Made by a program: the position numbers and the translations under genes
The notes under the pieces: model-generated
Database searches by the model: none
What the model was told of the DNA's origin: nothing
The model's input: the letters and a program-made list of their open reading frames with translations, nothing else
Shown: piece by piece, positions 19,772 to 29,498 of the stretch
Layout: each line of letters opens with the position of its first letter
How positions within the stretch are numbered: the first letter of the stretch is position 1
Source of the DNA: Bdellovibrionales bacterium
Lineage (GTDB): Bacteria > Bdellovibrionota > Bdellovibrionia > Bdellovibrionales > UBA1609
Length of the DNA: 64,000 nt
Assembly: GCA_016714165.1 (NCBI GenBank)
Contig: JADJNU010000002.1
Span: 248,001 to 312,000 of the forward strand
Direction of reading: 5' to 3'

Positions 19772-20149
19772 TTAGGGGTTTTCAGTTTCGGCCGCCATTT
19801 TAGAGGCAACATATATTCTGATTCTTCTTTTCATCTGAAAGTCTAAATTTTGAAACTCAATTCCGAATTTCTTTCCTTGGGGATGACAGTAACGCACAAC
19901 CCCTCTCACGACCACATATTTGGAATCAAGCAAAAGAAACGTGAGAAGGACTAGCTGATTTTCGTACATTGGAGTATTCGATCCGATGAGCATTCCTCCC
20001 TCACCAATTTCCCAGCTGTTTCCAATGTAATATTGACCTTTAAGCATAATCCCAATTTGGCGCACAAAAACACGACGAGGAACTCTCCGTCGTTTTCTGC
20101 CGCTCTCCGCGGTCTGGCCTTCTATATTTATTTCTTCTGTTATCGCCAT
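19772..20149 (-). CDS. PilZ domain protein (putative c-di-GMP receptor)
   Basis: About 125 residues from ATG 20149 (an earlier ATG at 20170 is possible). The domain shows the basic RxxxR-like RRRVPRRVFVR and, after about 20 residues, NSWEIGEGGM in place of the (D/N)xSxxG motif, the two halves of a c-di-GMP site. The rest is the expected beta-barrel with YVVVRGVVRYCHPQG and FGIEFQNLD. A stand-alone PilZ adaptor; partner unknown. Monocistronic, with a terminator downstream. Confidence 0.75.
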   Translation of the reverse strand: MAITEEINIEGQTAESGRKRRRVPRRVFVRQIGIMLKGQYYIGNSWEIGEGGMLIGSNTPMYENQLVLLTFLLLDSKYVVVRGVVRYCHPQGKKFGIEFQNLDFQMKRRIRIYVASKMAAETENP

Positions 20150-20275
20150 ATTTGCCCATGCCAAATGCAATTCCGCACGTATGCTGGACCTATCGGCACA
20201 ATATCGAGTGATCTTAATACTCTACTCTGCACTACCGGCAAAGAATGTCGCATTTCGCCTCAATCTGTCCCCTGC

Positions 20276-21289
20276 CTATTGTGCGCAAGTTCGAATGATG
20301 AAGTTTTCCAACCAAATATGACTTGAAAGAGGAGTGGATTTAAGAGCTCGATCGGTTTCGTGAAGGGCTACCAGAGTTCGATTGATCTTATCGAAGGACC
20401 AACTGCGAGACTGATTAATGTATTCCTGTAGAAAAAATTGAGAAACTCCCGCCTTGGCACTCAGCCTTTTGCCACCCAATCCTTCAGATAATCCCTCTCG
20501 CACGACATGGAGAATACGGACGTGGCGAGTGATCAAACTCAAGGCTCCAACCTCGCTTTGGCCATGTTCCAAAAGATTAGCGAGACAAATCAAAGCATGA
20601 GCCCGATCTTTCCGACCAATGGCGTTAGCCAAATCAAAGACACTGTCAATTCTTGAGCGAGAAACGAGCCGCATGACATCGTCTTCCGGTACTGGCCGTT
20701 TATCATCTCCCAAATATTGGGCCATTTTCAGCATCTCATTGTTAATTTAGCCAAGATTATTACCCACAAATTGTTGCAGCAGAAAAATCGCACCCGCCTC
20801 AATCTGAGTCCCGTGATTCAAAGCGATGTATTCAATCCATTGGGGCATTTGATTATCATAGGGCCTCCTCAGCTCGACGACAGTTCCAGTCTCGTTGACG
20901 ACGCGAAAGTACTTTTTTCTTTTATCGACCTTCTCGGCCACAATTACAAACGTGGTTGTAGCAACTGGATTCTCTAAAACCGGAAAAAGTGATTCCCAAT
21001 CCTTATCTTTTAATCCACTGCCAATTTTATAAAGGACAAAACGACGCGGACTGAGAATAGTCAAGGTCTCGACAGCATCCTTTACTTGCGAAGGGGAAGT
21101 GTCCGGATAGTGAAATTGATCACAGCTAAAGTCATCCGACCCATCAGAGAGAGTCTTTCGCTTGAGCAATCTGACGGTTTCATCAACCATATAGCCGTCA
21201 TCACCATAAACGAAATAAAGCGGACCCGGAGACTTCTTCTCCAAGTGCTTTTGCAGTTTCCTCAAATCCCAAATTATTTTTGACATCAA
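20276..21289 (-). CDS. holA: DNA polymerase III delta subunit HolA, interrupted by an in-frame stop
   Basis: Clamp-loader subunit. Residues 1-180 carry GPLYFVYGDDGYMVDETVR and the AAA+-like fold; the second half has MLKMAQYLGDDKRPVPEDDV and the helical C-terminal domain. The frame is continuous, but TAA lies at 20747-20749, where a sense codon (often Glu) is expected between FVGNNLG and INNEMLKMA. This is a substitution-type nonsense change, unlike the indels elsewhere. Restored length about 337 residues. It overlaps lptE by 4 bp, the usual neighbour. Confidence 0.88.
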
Positions 21290-21855
21290 AAACTTTCTGT
21301 CAATCGGTCGTGAACCTCAACCATCATATCCTCGGCCATTTTTGCAATATTTTGATGACGATCACTTTGATTGTAAAGTGCGTCTGCTGAATTAATTCCC
21401 GCTGAACCCAAATTGGGAGCAGAATAAGCACGTTCATTCTGAACAACATCCTGCCAAATAATTTTATTGTCTGAGATACGACGAAGTAGAACCCGCGCTG
21501 ACAAATGAATCCGATATTCAGTGGTGAGAACAGCGCCCAAAGGAAGGAGTTTGATTTCGTTCTGAGTGGCCTTGGCACTGCGAACAAACCGCAGGTCTTC
21601 GACAATCCCTTCGAGAACGACGGCTGCATCCTCTTTGTCCACGACCCGCGCAACACCACTGCGGGCCATTTGGCGTATCAATTCGTTGGTAAAATATGTC
21701 TCGATTCCAACTTCGTTCGTCGAATTTTTAAATACCACAATTGCCACTTGATTATATCCACCCGGCAAAGCCCGCTCATGAAAACCCAGCCGGTACCCAC
21801 AAGCAAGAGGCGAAAACAGAAGAATTAAAGCAAAGACTCTTTTCAGAAATTCCAC
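21286..21855 (-). CDS. lptE: LPS-assembly lipoprotein LptE
   Basis: 189 residues with a lipoprotein signal (FALILLFSPLACG, lipid-modified Cys about residue 19), then YRLGFHERALPGGYNQVAIV and NSTNEVGIETYFTNELIRQM, typical of LptE. LptE plugs the LptD barrel that delivers LPS to the outer surface. Paired with holA as in many proteobacteria. Its upstream region (21856-21977) is shared with the divergent aminotransferase. Confidence 0.88.
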   Translation of the reverse strand: MEFLKRVFALILLFSPLACGYRLGFHERALPGGYNQVAIVVFKNSTNEVGIETYFTNELIRQMARSGVARVVDKEDAAVVLEGIVEDLRFVRSAKATQNEIKLLPLGAVLTTEYRIHLSARVLLRRISDNKIIWQDVVQNERAYSAPNLGSAGINSADALYNQSDRHQNIAKMAEDMMVEVHDRLTESF

Positions 21856-21977
21856 GAACCCAAGCTATCGAGACTCAGCCTGCATATCAAGCCCAATTGA
21901 GAGTTGCCAGAGAGTGGCGAATAGTATATTTCTACTGCACTTTTGCTCAGGAATCCGATAAGACGGAGAGTCACCAG

Positions 21978-23144
21978 ATGTACCCATACCGCCTTCTTGC
22001 CCCTGGCCCAGTTCCGCTCTCTGATGGAGTTCGACAGGCATTGGCCGAGCCAATGATTCACCACCGCAGCGAGGCTTTTCAGTTAATCTTAAAGGAAGCT
22101 CTTGAATTGCTGAGACATGTGTTTCAAACATCACAGCCGGTGATGATTCTGAGTGCTGCAGGAAGCGGAGCAATGGAGGCCGCACTGGTCAACGTTCTTT
22201 CTCCGGGGGACGAAGCCCTATTTATTGTTTCCGGTAAGTTTGGCGAGCGCTGGCTCAAGATGGGAAAATCTTTTGGGCTCAAATGCCAGGTATTGGAGAC
22301 GCCATGGGGCTCTGCGACTCAGCCCGATGAACTTGCAGCAGCACTTGCTCAATACCCACAGGTGAAGGCCGTCTTTAGTCAGGTCTGTGAAACGAGCACT
22401 GCAGTGGTTCATCCCATCAAAGAACTGAGCGAAGTTGTCCACGCTCATCATCCCACAACTCTTTTTATTGTTGATGCAATGACGGCGATGGGTGCCATGG
22501 AGCTGCCCATGGATAAATGGAAATTGGATGTTGTTGTCTCGGGATCGCAAAAGGCATTTATGCTCCCGGCAGGTCTGTCGTTTATTGCGCTTTCAGAGCG
22601 AGCTTGGCTGGCCTATGAGAAAAGCCGCATGCCGAAGTTTTATTTTGATCTCGGACCAGAGTTGAAGGCAAATCAAGACAATGAAACTCGATTCAGCTCA
22701 GGGGTTGCTCTCATTCGCGGGCTTCATTGTGCCCTAAAAGAAAGCTTTGCGGGAGATGGATTGAGTCGTTCGATTCTTCGCTCGCAAACGCTGGCAAAGA
22801 CAACCCGCGAGACTTTTATTCACTACGGCTGGAAAGTTTACGCCCAGTCTCCCTCCTCTTCAGTCACTGCGGCCTGGATTCCAGAAGAGCTTCAAGAAAA
22901 AAAAATAGGATCCTTACTGCTGAAAAAGTTCAATATCTATGTTGCCGGTGGCCAAGACAGCTTGAAGGGCAAGATCATCCGAGTCGGCCATTTGGGACAT
23001 ATTACAGACGAGGACCAAGTTTTTTTCGCTCAGGCATTGGGGTTGGTTCTTCAAGAATGCGGATGGGCAAAGGCTTCGGCACAACAAATTGACCAGGCGG
23101 TCCGACTCACCAAAAATCTCCTCAAAAGTGAAACTTCCATTTAA
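21978..23144 (+). CDS. Class V aminotransferase (SerC/alanine-glyoxylate type)
   Basis: About 388 residues from ATG 21978 (MYPYRLLAPGPVPLSDGV); the longer open frame back to 21741 overlaps lptE and is not credible. The PLP lysine lies in VVSGSQKAFMLPAG. LLAPGPVPL and AAGSGAMEAALVN are characteristic of alanine-glyoxylate/serine-pyruvate aminotransferases. It is directly coupled to serA (stop TAA followed at once by GTG), so it probably serves as the phosphoserine aminotransferase of serine synthesis, as some AGAT-type enzymes do. That role is inference. Confidence 0.85.
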   Translation: MYPYRLLAPGPVPLSDGVRQALAEPMIHHRSEAFQLILKEALELLRHVFQTSQPVMILSAAGSGAMEAALVNVLSPGDEALFIVSGKFGERWLKMGKSFGLKCQVLETPWGSATQPDELAAALAQYPQVKAVFSQVCETSTAVVHPIKELSEVVHAHHPTTLFIVDAMTAMGAMELPMDKWKLDVVVSGSQKAFMLPAGLSFIALSERAWLAYEKSRMPKFYFDLGPELKANQDNETRFSSGVALIRGLHCALKESFAGDGLSRSILRSQTLAKTTRETFIHYGWKVYAQSPSSSVTAAWIPEELQEKKIGSLLLKKFNIYVAGGQDSLKGKIIRVGHLGHITDEDQVFFAQALGLVLQECGWAKASAQQIDQAVRLTKNLLKSETSI

Positions 23145-24119
23145 GTGACCACAAATATTTATCCACTCGACAAAATTTTGGTCACAGATGTCTTTACAGC
23201 CGATTCTCTCGCCCTTTTGAAGGCTAGATTTGGATCAAACATTTTTCTCACCAAAGACCGAAGGCCGACCTCTGAGGAACTGAAGGGAGTCCAAGGAATT
23301 CTGATCCGTAGCCGCACGCCCATTGATCAGGATCTTCTTGACCAAGCTCCTGAACTTCAAATTGTTGTCACAGCCACGAGTGGCTTTGATCACATTGATC
23401 TGTCAGCCTGCAAGGCACGAGGAGTACTTGTGATGCATACTCCCGATGCCAATGCGCCGAGTGTCTGCGAACTCACTTTTGGTCTCATGATCACATTGTT
23501 TCGACGACTTGACGAAATGAAAAAAACAATACGTAACGGACAATGGAAAGACTCTCTCCCTTGGGGAAGAGAGCTTTACGGTCAGCATCTCGGAATTTTT
23601 GGGCTCGGCCGGATTGGTTCCCGCGTTGCAAAAGTTGCCAAATGTTTTGGTATGCAGGTCTCCGCCCATGACCCCTACCAATCAGATGAGGTGTTCGCTC
23701 AACTTGATGTTGAGCGCCTCGGTCTTTCAGAGCTTCTAATCACTTCTGATGTCGTCAGCCTTCACGTGCCACTCACTCAGGAGACGCGTCACCTTATTAA
23801 TCATCGAACCCTTGGAGTAATCAATCGCTCGGCCATTTTGGTAAACACTTCGCGGGGACCGGTGATAAATGACATTGAAGTTATCGAAGCCTTGGAACTC
23901 AATCAACTGGGTGGGCTGTGTCTGGACGTCTTTGAACGGGAGCCCCTTCATCATAGTTCAAAGCTCTTAAAACTACCCAATGTTGTCCTCAGCTGCCACA
24001 TTGGCGCCTACACCGAAGCCGCATTTCAAAGGGCTTCTCTTGAAGCCGTACAAAAAATGATTTTGTGGTCGAAATCAGGAGAACACTCAGACGTCTTGCC
24101 TCCCCCAGTTATTTGGTAA
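23145..24119 (+). CDS. serA: D-3-phosphoglycerate dehydrogenase-like 2-hydroxyacid dehydrogenase
   Basis: 324 residues, starting with GTG immediately after the aminotransferase stop. NAD-binding GLGRIGSRVAKVAKCFGM and the catalytic set Arg (VNTSRGPVIND), Glu (CLDVFEREPL) and His (LSCHIGAYTEAA) are visible. It lacks the C-terminal ACT domain of long SerA forms, so it is the short type without serine feedback control through ACT. With the upstream aminotransferase it would convert 3-phosphoglycerate to phosphoserine. A different hydroxyacid substrate cannot be excluded. Confidence 0.82.
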   Translation: MTTNIYPLDKILVTDVFTADSLALLKARFGSNIFLTKDRRPTSEELKGVQGILIRSRTPIDQDLLDQAPELQIVVTATSGFDHIDLSACKARGVLVMHTPDANAPSVCELTFGLMITLFRRLDEMKKTIRNGQWKDSLPWGRELYGQHLGIFGLGRIGSRVAKVAKCFGMQVSAHDPYQSDEVFAQLDVERLGLSELLITSDVVSLHVPLTQETRHLINHRTLGVINRSAILVNTSRGPVINDIEVIEALELNQLGGLCLDVFEREPLHHSSKLLKLPNVVLSCHIGAYTEAAFQRASLEAVQKMILWSKSGEHSDVLPPPVIW

Positions 24120-24346
24120 AAATTCTCAGTGTCCCTATGAGATACTGCGCGCCGCGTCTCTTTCTTTGAAAAATTTAGAAATTCGAAAGGGACGTTTTTA
24201 TTGAAAATTGAATTCGGATGCGTATTATGCCGAGCTGGTTAACAAATGGGGTCCCTCGAATTCTGAATCCTTCAGATGCGATGGACCGGTTTCTTTCTGT
24301 CGCTTTGCCTTAACGGCTCTGCGGATGGCGAGCTGTAGAGGTATTT

Positions 24347-25639
24347 ATGCCAGGAATTGTTGTTGTTGGTTCGCAATGGGGTGATGAAGGAAAAGGCAAA
24401 GTCGTTGATGTTTTTTCTGCTGAAGCCGACTATGTCGTTCGATATCAAGGTGGTGCAAATGCTGGACACACTTTGATTGTTGACGGAAAGAAGACAGTTC
24501 TTCATTTGGTTCCCTCTGGCATCCTCCACCCCACGGCCACCTGTATCATTGCCGCAGGGGTCGTGCTCGACGTTGAAACCCTATGGGATGAAATCTGCGC
24601 CCTTAAGGTGAATGGGCTTCTTTCAAATCCCGCCCAGCTTCTCATTTCAGATTCCGCCACTGTGATTGGTGGCTATCACAAAGCCTTGGACCTTGCTCGA
24701 GAGACTGCGGCCGGAAACGAAAAAATAGGAACGACAGGACGAGGAATTGGCCCTGCCTATGAAGACCGAGCAAGTCGCAAGGCCTTGCTGTTCGGAGATC
24801 TGTTTCAAACAGATACCCTTCGACGCAAGCTTGAAGTCTCCCTTGAGGAAAAGAATTTTCTATTAGAAAAGTTTTACAAAGCCAAACCCATAAATCTCGA
24901 CGAACAAATCGAAATCTTTAAAAAGCTCGCTAGCGATCTCGCTCCTTATCGTTGCCGCGACACCTCCTTGATTATTCACAAGTCCCTTAAAAAGGGGAAA
25001 AAAGTTCTATTCGAAGGAGCTCAAGGGTCTCTGCTCGACTTAGTTCATGGCACTTATCCCTTTGTGACAAGTTCATCGACTCTGGCTGGTTCGGCTTGCG
25101 TTGGGGCCGGTGTCGGCCCGGGGGCCATTGATAAAGTCATTGGAATCACCAAGGGCTACACAACCCGAGTTGGTAGCGGTCCCTTTCCAACTGAGTGCGA
25201 CAACGATATAGGTGAAGAAATTCGGGAAAGAGGTCGTGAATTCGGAGCAACGACCGGTCGGAAGAGACGTTGCGGCTGGCTCGATCTCGTCGCTCTCAAA
25301 TATGCGATTCGCATCAACGGCATTACTAATATTGCCCTGATGAAAATTGACGTTTTAAGCGGTTTTAACGAGATCATGGTTTGCACGGCCTACGAACTTG
25401 ATGGCCGCAACATCAAAGAATACCCTGTCACTCCTGGCGATCTGGCCCGTTGTAAGCCCGTCTATCAAAAGCTCTCTGGATGGAAGGATGACATCAGCCA
25501 GGCACGTCATTCAGAGGACCTCCCAAAAAATGTCCGAGACTATATTGACTTCATCAGTCGTGAGCTCGAAACGCCGATCGACGTGGTTTCTGTTGGACCG
25601 GGCCGTGACGAAACCCTTTGGATAAGACCCCTGTTTTAA
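24347..25639 (+). CDS. purA: Adenylosuccinate synthetase PurA
   Basis: 430 residues. The P-loop-like GSQWGDEGKGKVVD opens the protein, followed by GTTGRGIGPAYEDRASR, the IMP loop, FEGAQGSLLDLVHGTYPFVT and RVGSGPFPTEC. It catalyses GTP-dependent joining of aspartate to IMP, the first committed step to AMP. AGAGGT lies upstream of ATG 24347. The 227 bp before it holds no gene and presumably the promoter. Confidence 0.96.
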   Translation: MPGIVVVGSQWGDEGKGKVVDVFSAEADYVVRYQGGANAGHTLIVDGKKTVLHLVPSGILHPTATCIIAAGVVLDVETLWDEICALKVNGLLSNPAQLLISDSATVIGGYHKALDLARETAAGNEKIGTTGRGIGPAYEDRASRKALLFGDLFQTDTLRRKLEVSLEEKNFLLEKFYKAKPINLDEQIEIFKKLASDLAPYRCRDTSLIIHKSLKKGKKVLFEGAQGSLLDLVHGTYPFVTSSSTLAGSACVGAGVGPGAIDKVIGITKGYTTRVGSGPFPTECDNDIGEEIRERGREFGATTGRKRRCGWLDLVALKYAIRINGITNIALMKIDVLSGFNEIMVCTAYELDGRNIKEYPVTPGDLARCKPVYQKLSGWKDDISQARHSEDLPKNVRDYIDFISRELETPIDVVSVGPGRDETLWIRPLF

Positions 25640-25787
25640 CAGTACCTTACCGACTTGGGTGGATCGACCAAGGGTCCTGCCATTTTCTTGAATTGAGTGT
25701 TGACAGGCAGGGGCAAATACTTGAAATATGTGGACCCTTAGGCAAGTAAGTGAATCTTAACGGAAACGAACGAGCCCAAACATAAGT

Positions 25788-25863
25788 GATCCGCTAGCTC
25801 AGCTGGTAGAGCATCTCACTTTTAATGAGAGGGTCGATGGTTCGAGTCCATCGCGGGTCACCA
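25788..25863 (+). tRNA. tRNA-Lys (anticodon TTT)
   Basis: 76 nt with a 7-bp acceptor GATCCGC/GCGGGTC (one wobble), D arm TAGCTCAGCTGGTAGAGC, anticodon stem TCTCA/TGAGA with loop CTTTTAA (anticodon TTT), T arm with GGTTCGAGTCC, discriminator A and an encoded CCA. Confidence 0.96.
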
Positions 25864-25976
25864 ACTAGTTTTTGTTCGTTTAGATTTTGTTCGGTTAGTT
25901 TTATTTCTGTTGAGTGGTTCTCTTTTTCGCCTAAGTTTTTTTGATCTCAGTTTTTTTTGATCTCAGTTTTTCCAGA

Positions 25977-26052
25977 GTCCCCTTCGTCTAGAGGCCTAGG
26001 ACAACTCCCTTTCACGGAGTAGACACGAGTTCGAATCTCGTAGGGGACGCCA
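25977..26052 (+). tRNA. tRNA-Glu (anticodon TTC), integration target
   Basis: 76 nt: acceptor GTCCCCT/AGGGGAC, anticodon stem ACTCC/GGAGT with loop CTTTCAC (anticodon TTC), T loop in AGTTCGAATCT, discriminator G and encoded CCA. Its 3' end, from the acceptor strand through CCA and the next bases, is repeated further right in the window, and a serine recombinase reading frame enters it antisense. It is the attachment site of the mobile region. Confidence 0.96.
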
Positions 26053-26131
26053 ATCTTGTTTTTCGCGCATTTCAGCAATAGTAGCGAACGGCTTTCTCAA
26101 GCCGTATCGCAGGTTTACACCATCTAAAATC
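25996..26131 (-). pseudogene. Severed 3' end of the large serine recombinase gene, antisense to tRNA-Glu
   Basis: Reading minus from the IS boundary: LDGVNLRYGLRKPFATIAEM, then REKQDWRPLRDSNSCLLRER to TAG at 25996-25998 inside the tRNA. It continues exactly from WNPIL at 27933, where the IS (with 8-bp duplication CTAAAATC) splits the gene. The last ~19 codons cross the attachment core, so integration would fuse the recombinase C-terminus to tRNA antisense sequence. Confidence 0.75.
26041..26054 (+). repeat. Attachment core at the tRNA-Glu 3' end (left boundary)
   Basis: TAGGGGACGCCAAT spans the acceptor 3' strand, CCA and two further bases. Matches recur at 41414-41426, 45932-45943 (one mismatch), 49815-49828 and 52452-52465. 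The following ~85 bp is also repeated after the 41.4-kb copy. Confidence 0.8.
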
Positions 26132-27932
26132 GGTTCTACGGTTCTACGGTTCTACTCGGTTCATGGTGGGTAATTCAAAAAAGTCATTTAAGCACAAGCA
26201 CTTAGGTATCTGAGTCTGTACAATTTAAAACTTTTAACGCCGTAAGCCCTCTTCTGGATTAGCTTTGCGACGTTGTTAAAGCCTTCTGTTCTGGCATTGG
26301 TAATGCGATTGACGAAGTAATTCAAGATTTCATTTCTCCATTTCATGAGGGGTGCGCCTGAGGTTTTTTATTTCGGGGATTTGGCTTAAAGCCATTTGAT
26401 CTGTAATTCAATTAACACTTTGGCAGCTGTTCTGTTTCCTTTGATTCGGTAAAATCCATGGAGGGCTTCTTTGTAATGGTAAATTTCCTTTAGCTGGGGA
26501 TGAAGATTGAGCCATTCATAAAGAGCCTTTCGTTCATAAGACTCAAGCTTTTTACCATTTCTAAGCTAGGAGTTTTCGAAGGGGACTGGTTCTTTTGTCG
26601 CCAGTGACTTGTTTTCGGTAGCGATTAAGAGCTGGATTTAAAAGCCTGAGCACATGGAACTTATCAGCAATCATCTGGGAGTTAGGAAAAAACTCTCGAA
26701 CAAAGCTTTTATAGCTATCTGACAAATCTAGAACGACGTTTTTACATTTTTTCTCTACCAGGGATATGTTTAAGTTGTTCAATGAGTTGCCCTTTTACTT
26801 TTCCATGAGCGAGTTCACGAACACGCTTATTGTTGTAATCAACAGTACGGTTGCAAACTCTCTAAACCCATTGGCTCGAGAAAGAAAGTGTTCATCTATG
26901 CCAATGGTTTTTGGCCACGGATAATTGATATGCCTCTTGAGGTTCGTCTCTAACCTCTCATAAAGAGTCTGATAGACCGTCCACGTTGAACATGCATAGG
27001 CCCTTCTGACCTTACTGAGATCCGTAAAGTTCTCACAGGCCCAAGAACACCTCGTTTAAACCTCTCGGTGGTTCTTTTTCCTTTTCTGATTCCTTGAACT
27101 GGTTCGGTGAAAGGCTTTCGGCAGGTCTTACAATAGAATCTGCGTTTTAAAACATGGAGCCAGACTTGATTGCCGTGGATGGGAGCATCGTGTGCTTTGG
27201 CCCACCTTCGATCATAAACAGTCTTAGAAGGTGTCGCACACTTTGGACAGATTTCAAAGCTGGATACTTTTTCAACCTGTTTGTGCTTTCGGCCAGATCG
27301 ATCTCTCCCAAATTTTAAAAGTTTTAATTCTGGTAATAATAGAAATTGTGATATTTTTTCGTGCTGAGGCATAAGTTCTTTTCCTTTCAAAGGTTTGAGT
27401 TGTCAGGCACCCAAATCTTAGCTTGAAAAAGTCTTAGGCCTCTTCTTTTTTGACTTACCGCATCCCACCTCCAACCGTGGAGAACCAATGGTTTTTGGCC
27501 ACGGATAATTGATATGCCTCTTGAGGTTCGTCTCTAACCTCTCATAAAGAGTCTGATAGACCGTCCACGTTGAACATGCATAGGCCCTTCTGACCTTACT
27601 GAGATCCGTAAAGTTCTCACAGGCCCAAGAACACCTCGTTTAAACCTCTCGGTGGTTCTTTTTCCTTTTCTGATTCCTTGAACTGGTTCGGTGAAAGGCT
27701 TTCCGCAGGTCTTACAATAGAATCTGCGTTTTAAAACATGGAGCCAGACTTGATTGCCGTGGATGGGAGCATCGTGTGCTTTGGCCCACCTTCGATCATA
27801 AACAGTCTTAGAAGGTGTCGCACACTTTGGACAGATTTCCTTGAGTTGTCAGGCACCCAAATCTTAGCTTGAAAAAGTCTTAGGCCTCTTCTTTTTTGAC
27901 TTACCGCATCCCACCTCCAACCGTGGAGAACC
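26132..27932. mobile_element. ISL3-type insertion sequence with a partial second copy, inside the recombinase gene
   Basis: Bounded by the 8-bp duplication CTAAAATC (26124-26131 and 27933-27940), the size ISL3 elements make. The left end is GGTTCTACTCGGTT; the right end reads inverted as GGTTCTCCACGGTT, so terminal inverted repeats are clear. GGTTCTAC is present three times in tandem at the left end. A full-length copy ends at 27486. It is followed by a partial copy (27487-27932) repeating 26902-27254 and the right end. Confidence 0.85.
26172..27390 (-). pseudogene. ISL3-family transposase, broken by several frameshifts
   Basis: The N-terminal part (27390 to 26950) has the zinc finger CPKCATP...CKTCRKPF. 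A middle piece (26782-26561) shows VLDLSDSYKSFVREFFPN and MIADKFHVLRLLNPAL, the DDE catalytic region with the D..H signature. The C-terminal part is only recognisable by comparison with the copy at 46172-46657. The two IS copies differ mostly by one-base changes in homopolymer runs, so some breaks may be sequencing errors. Confidence 0.8.
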
Positions 27933-29432
27933 CTAAAATCGGGTTCCAACAGACCTTCTTTAGGATTTCCAGTCGCTCTGTCATACTTCCCTTTTTCCAT
28001 AATTCTTTCGCTTCTTTAGCGAGTTCCAATACAGTTTCAGCAGTAACCTTCCATGCATCAGAAATTTTGTACTGAGCATCTTCCAAAAGTTTTGTGAAAT
28101 GTTTTTGGTCAGCTTCGATTTGTTCAAGCTTTACTGCATAGTCCTTTTCACTAATCACTCTATCAGCCAACAAATCAAATAACTCAGCCTTCGCTTATGC
28201 AAGTCCTCCAATGCCTTCCTATATCCATTCATTTCAGCGGCAATGGCCTCTTTCGCGATCCTATCGGTCTCATTCAAAGCATCAGCAATCTCTTGTGCTC
28301 TTTGCGCAGTAATACTGATTCTATCTAAAGCAGGTTCAAACGCTTTCATTAAATCCTCCTCAGTTGTGTACATACCCTTCAGAGATTCATGGACCCCCCT
28401 GGAATTTGAGCATCTGTAGTACTTGAATTCTTTTTTCTCTCCAGTCTCCTTAATCTTCTTTTTGGTATGTTCGCATACTATCTGCAATCCACACTCTGGA
28501 TGACCACATCGAATCCAGCCCCCAGAAAATATGCCCTTTTCTACCGAAGCCCTTCTGTGGACTCTCTTGTGTCCAAATCTTTCGTCAACAGCATCAAGTA
28601 TTGGTTTTGGAATAATGAGTTCGTGTTTGCCCTTGTACTCAATGCCTTGCCAATCAAATGACCCACGATAAAATTTGTTCTTCAGGCGAGCTTCAATTCC
28701 GTGCTTTGAGTATGTTTTTACTTTTGATGGCGGAACAAAACCTGCTTCGATGATGAGCTCTCGAATCGAGGCCACTGAGTACCCCTGAGCACAAAGTTCA
28801 AATTCACGCTGAACCTGCTTTACAGCGTTTTTGTTTGGGTTTTTAACGATTGTTGAACCCCGTTTCTTGGCTCTACCATTTTCATCAATAGGAAAGCTAT
28901 GGATATAGCCTAGAGGTGCATGGTTGTTTGGAAACCAGCCCTCTTCTGCTTTTCTCCTCATGGCATCCACAACCTTAACCCTTAGCCTTCTAGAAAAGTC
29001 TTTGCTGCCAACTGCCTGGTAATCTCTTGCTGTAAAATCTGACTCAGGACTGTCTTTATGCAAAATCTTCCGCTCTTGAACGTAGTGAAGGACAATTCTG
29101 TCTTGTAAAACTAACTTTTCGTTGTACTCGTTGTCGGTTAAATTGCGAGCCTCACGGTCACCCATATAAAATAGGATGTGCCTAGCACCATTTTTTAAAG
29201 CCCACGAAATCGCGTGATGATACTTCTTTCGTGAATCCGAATCCTTCGCTGATTCATATATTTTGAAGACCTCTATTAGATCCAATCCCTTTTCTTTAAT
29301 CCATTCAGCAACACGCTCGGCCTGAATAGTATGGGATAATCCCTCCACTTGCTTTTTTGTACTTACACGCAAAATTGCAATCGCTTTGTTTGAATTGCCA
29401 ATCCACTCATTATTATTGTTTGAATATTTCAT
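27933..29432 (-). pseudogene. Large serine recombinase (site-specific integrase), IS-interrupted and frameshifted
   Basis: Start ATG 29432. The resolvase domain begins at KAIAILRVSTKKQVEG with the catalytic Ser in RVS and an Arg-rich helix. A recombinase domain (GYIHSFPID..., about residues 165-285) and a zinc ribbon (CGHPECGLQIVCEH...YYRCSN) follow, then a coiled coil. A frameshift near 28190 (AA for AAA restores it) joins AELFDLLADRVISEKDY to WNPIL at the IS edge; the true C-terminus lies at 25996-26131. Intact length would be about 560 residues. This is the only plausible integrase for the tRNA-Glu island. Confidence 0.85.
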
Positions 29433-29498
29433 TTTATACCTCTCTATTATTTAATTTTAGTTTTGTCGAACACATGAGGAGTTCCAATCCCCTAGGAC

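Noticed and set aside
21741..21977. 80-residue N-terminal extension of the class V aminotransferase
   Set aside because: It overlaps lptE antisense and the family starts at the MYPYRLLAPGP methionine (21978).
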